A DNA stretch of 64,000 bases from Flexithrix dorotheae DSM 6795 (GTDB lineage: Bacteria > Bacteroidota > Bacteroidia > Cytophagales > Flammeovirgaceae), in NCBI RefSeq assembly GCF_000379765.1, contig NZ_KB903430.1, forward strand, positions 716,945 to 780,944. The letters run 5' to 3'. Shown here one piece after another: positions 61,169 to 64,000 of this stretch. How positions within the stretch are numbered: the first letter of the stretch is position 1; every line of letters starts with the position of its first letter. A program made the translations under genes and the position numbers. Below the pieces are notes generated by a model. The model was not told the DNA's origin. It made no database searches and worked only from the letters and a program-made list of their open reading frames with translations.

Positions 61169-63859
61169 TCAATTCACCGATTCGATGCCAAAGGTTAAAA
61201 TATTATCTATAAAATCGTAAGGTTTGTACTGATTTATAGCAGCCTGATGAAAAATACAGGTAGCCGGAGTCATTCCGGGCAACGAATTTACCTCAATAAC
61301 AATAGTCTCTACCTTATCCGGGTAAATTCTTACAAAGGCATCGATTCTGGCATAACCCGTTACATTTAGAATTTCCGCTGTTTTTTGCAAAGTTTTCCTC
61401 ACTTCCTGAGAAATAAAACTATTTCTTTCCGGATTTTTACTAAATCTTGCCGGAGTGATATTTTGTCCCTCTCCAGCGAGAAATTTTTCCTCCAACGAAA
61501 GAATATCTCCACTTGCCAGGGCTTCGGAAGGTTCGAATATTTCATAACTCACCTTGCCATTTTCAATATTGGTGAGAAGACCTCCCGTAATTTCCAAAAA
61601 GTGGTCTGCCTCCGCTTTGGTAATTAATTCTTCAACCAAAATATAAGCCTTCCGGGGAAATTCTTCATTTCGGTGTAAGCCCAATACTTTAGAAGGCGCT
61701 GGAGCTATATCAATACTCTCTCTAAAAATTAATTCGGAAAATGCCTCCAGTTCTGCTCTGTTATTTACCTTTTTTACCGCTGAGCTACATCCATCATCAG
61801 CTGGTTTTGCAATAAATGGATAAGGGAACTCACGCTCCACAGCATCAATAAACTCAGTCCGGTTTGCCTGAAATTCTTCCTTGTAAAATAATTTATGTCT
61901 GGCTACACTGATTCCGTTTTCCTTTAAAATCTCATTGGTTTTGTATTTATCAATGGTGATTTTTGAGCTATCAGCACTAGAACCATTATGGGGAATTTTA
62001 AGTTTTTCCAATTCTTCCTGCACTTCCCCATCTTCTCCAGGCCTTCCATGCAAAGCAATAAAAACCACATCCACCAGCTCTTTCAATTTGTGGTAATCAA
62101 TTCTTTCCGGCTGAAAATATACCTCTCCCACATATTTATTGGTAATGCCTTTCGCATCTTCAATATTTTCAAGAATAGTTTCTGGCTTTTCCGTAGTAAA
62201 TGCAGCCGCAATTTTATCCTTTATATCATCGGCATTATCCTTCAACATGATGTTGATTGGTGTAATGTATAATTCGTGGTTTCCGGCTGATCCTGTTAGG
62301 AAAATGGGAATTGGCTGATATTTTTCGGAAGAAGAAAGTTTTTCATAAATGTTCCGGCCACTTTCTATGGATATATGTCTTTCAGAAGAATAACCTCCCA
62401 TGATTACCCCCGCCTTCATTTTCTCCTTTTTATCCTTGTGAAGCGCCAGAATTTCCGCATCCAGCGTCCTTAATTGTGCTTTAATTTCATGCCCATTTTT
62501 CCCGGACTTCACCCTTTCTGCCAGTGATGTTCTGATGATATAAGTGAGAAATTGTGAAGGGTTTAAACCAATTTCAGCCGCCTGATGGAAAAAGAATGAC
62601 GAAGGCAACATGCCCGAAGTAGTATTCGGATCATTTAAAAAAACCTTGCCTTCATTTGTGAGAAACCCATCAATTCTGGCATAAACATTAAAGTGAAGCA
62701 TTTTAAATAACTTCCGGCATTCATCCTGAATTTTTCGAATATTTTCAGATGAAGTATTCACCGGAGTAAGCTTCCGTGACATTCCGGGCAGGTATTTTGA
62801 CCGATAGTCGAATACCTCCTCATATTTAATAATTTCCGTAGGTGGAAGGGGAATAGGCTCTCCTTCTTCATTCTGAATGATGATACAGGAAAATTCCTGG
62901 CCACCGATGAAAGTTTCAAACAGCACCGCTTCCTCACTGTCTCTGGATTGCAGCACTACTGTGTCTGTATGGTGATAAAAATAATCATCCAGTTTTTTCA
63001 ACAATTCCTCCGGATGATAAATCAATTCTATATTTAAAATATCAGACTTGGTGGAAAAAAATACCGGCATACCTATGCCCTGTCTGATATCAATGAGTTC
63101 CTGTAAAAATTTTATTTTTTGTTTGTCGGAAAATCCTGACCATTTTTTGTACTCAATTTCCTCTACAAACAAAGCCCTGTTCACTGCTTTTACAAACTTC
63201 TCCGGATTATTTTCAGTGATAATTGAAACGCCAATGGAAGAACCCTGCTGGGCAGCTTTTACCACCAGGGGTAAGCCCATTCTTTCCTGCAATTCTGCAA
63301 AAAATTCTTCATGATCTTTTTCCAGCCATTTGTCTTTACCGATATGCTCGGCTCCTGGTTTGGTAAATTGCAGACTTCGGGAAAGGTCACTCTGGGTGAT
63401 TTTATTTATACCAATAGCCGATGGCAAAATTCCCGAACCGGAATACGGTATTTTATACCATTCCAACAACCCCTGAATACTTCCATCTTCACCATAAGGT
63501 CCGTGAAGTGCTAAAAAAGCGAAATCGAATAAGGATGAAAATTCTGAAGGCTGAACCTGTCTGCCTACTTTTGAAATAATTTCATCAAGTTCCTTTTTAG
63601 ATAACTCCCCAAGCGACTCGATATAAGTCTGGAAACCATGAGGAGAATCGGGCAACTGGCTGGCCGGGGGGTAAAAATCCCTGATAGTTCCTTTATAAAT
63701 ATATTCCCAATTCAGTAAAATAAAGTTTCCAAGACTATCTACAAATATGGGTACAGCATCAAAAAGACTTTTATTCAGATTGTCATAAACTGTTCGTCCT
63801 CCTGCAAATGATACTTCCCTCTCTCTTGAAAGGCCTCCAAAAAAAATCCCGATTTTCAT
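61169..63859 (-). CDS. Tandem D-alanine-D-alanine ligase fusion
   Basis: This 896-residue protein is two Ddl-like ATP-grasp enzymes in one chain. The first copy (1-about 475) starts MKIGIFFGGLSREREVSFAG and the second at residue 481 with MKAGVIMGGYSSERHISIES. Both have H-G-x2-G-E-D-G and ATP-grasp loops. The second keeps the metal-site EVNSLPGMTP; the first has DPNTTSGMLP, with Asp in place of Glu. Usual Ddl is about 310-370 residues, so each half is longer than normal. It should ligate D-Ala to D-Ala for peptidoglycan, with the second half more standard. It lies upstream of the PASTA gene. Confidence 0.9.
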   Translation of the reverse strand: MKIGIFFGGLSREREVSFAGGRTVYDNLNKSLFDAVPIFVDSLGNFILLNWEYIYKGTIRDFYPPASQLPDSPHGFQTYIESLGELSKKELDEIISKVGRQVQPSEFSSLFDFAFLALHGPYGEDGSIQGLLEWYKIPYSGSGILPSAIGINKITQSDLSRSLQFTKPGAEHIGKDKWLEKDHEEFFAELQERMGLPLVVKAAQQGSSIGVSIITENNPEKFVKAVNRALFVEEIEYKKWSGFSDKQKIKFLQELIDIRQGIGMPVFFSTKSDILNIELIYHPEELLKKLDDYFYHHTDTVVLQSRDSEEAVLFETFIGGQEFSCIIIQNEEGEPIPLPPTEIIKYEEVFDYRSKYLPGMSRKLTPVNTSSENIRKIQDECRKLFKMLHFNVYARIDGFLTNEGKVFLNDPNTTSGMLPSSFFFHQAAEIGLNPSQFLTYIIRTSLAERVKSGKNGHEIKAQLRTLDAEILALHKDKKEKMKAGVIMGGYSSERHISIESGRNIYEKLSSSEKYQPIPIFLTGSAGNHELYITPINIMLKDNADDIKDKIAAAFTTEKPETILENIEDAKGITNKYVGEVYFQPERIDYHKLKELVDVVFIALHGRPGEDGEVQEELEKLKIPHNGSSADSSKITIDKYKTNEILKENGISVARHKLFYKEEFQANRTEFIDAVEREFPYPFIAKPADDGCSSAVKKVNNRAELEAFSELIFRESIDIAPAPSKVLGLHRNEEFPRKAYILVEELITKAEADHFLEITGGLLTNIENGKVSYEIFEPSEALASGDILSLEEKFLAGEGQNITPARFSKNPERNSFISQEVRKTLQKTAEILNVTGYARIDAFVRIYPDKVETIVIEVNSLPGMTPATCIFHQAAINQYKPYDFIDNILTFGIESVN

Positions 63860-64000
63860 TCCTGCAAATATAAGTTATATCCCTACGGGTATTAAATTAA
63901 AAAATCAGCCACTGCTTTGTAGTTTCCTGAAAACTGCTTTAATACAGTTGCTTTTAAAAAATTGCTAACTAGTTGAGTGTTTTATTTGAGCTATTTGCAC

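Overview
The window looks like chromosome from a member of the Bacteroidota, most likely a Cytophagales-type marine or soil bacterium. The grounds are two type IX secretion genes (porU, porV), a secreted protein with a C-terminal type IX sorting domain, AT-rich DNA, DUF4097, DUF2721, YtxH and DUF5995 proteins, TAnnTTTG-type -7 promoter elements, and weak ribosome binding sites with several TTG or GTG starts. No tRNA, rRNA, CRISPR array, integrase or transposase was seen. The lineage is an inference from gene content.

Layout. 1-15.4 kb: housekeeping and stress genes (dtd, a radical SAM protein, a giant Ser/Thr kinase-ATPase-GAF-histidine kinase, a DUF4097 surface protein, a DEAD-box helicase, proC, a tandem UspA protein, murI, ytxH, an SDR). 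16.5-26.9 kb: the most unusual region. A stand-alone GTP cyclohydrolase II is followed by a RibD-reductase-only protein, a zinc-less MDR dehydrogenase, a QueD/PTPS-like protein with an altered metal site, a GT4 glycosyltransferase, an isoprenylcysteine-methyltransferase-like membrane protein, two SAM methyltransferases, a small membrane protein and a sulfotransferase. Most of these overlap or nearly touch. Facing them are three overlapping genes on the other strand: an LTA-synthase-like membrane sulfatase, a CDP-alcohol phosphatidyltransferase and a second sulfotransferase. I read this as a biosynthetic locus that diverts a riboflavin/pterin-type precursor made from GTP into a glycosylated, methylated and perhaps sulfated or lipid-linked product. 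The product is unknown.

27-41 kb: glutamate/leucine-type dehydrogenase, a large secreted protein, an ExbD-like protein, purA, a STAS protein, aroE, an M16 peptidase homologue without its zinc motif, porV and porU. 41-52 kb: a LysM lytic transglycosylase, a secreted caspase-family protein, a secreted repeat protein with about ten ISSSSEKG units, a LytS-type histidine kinase followed by a degenerate paralogue, and a GH106-like glycoside hydrolase. 52-64 kb: thioredoxin, DUF5995, N-carbamoylputrescine amidase, a phosphodiesterase, a Lys/Ala/Glu-rich protein, a GNAT fusion, a threonine dehydratase-like enzyme, a type IX cargo protein, a PASTA protein and a tandem D-Ala-D-Ala ligase fusion.

Two non-coding observations stand out. 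A 163-bp near-symmetrical palindromic element lies at 55636-55798, with a diverged relative at 54211-54340. A shared upstream block lies in front of porU and in front of the type IX cargo gene.
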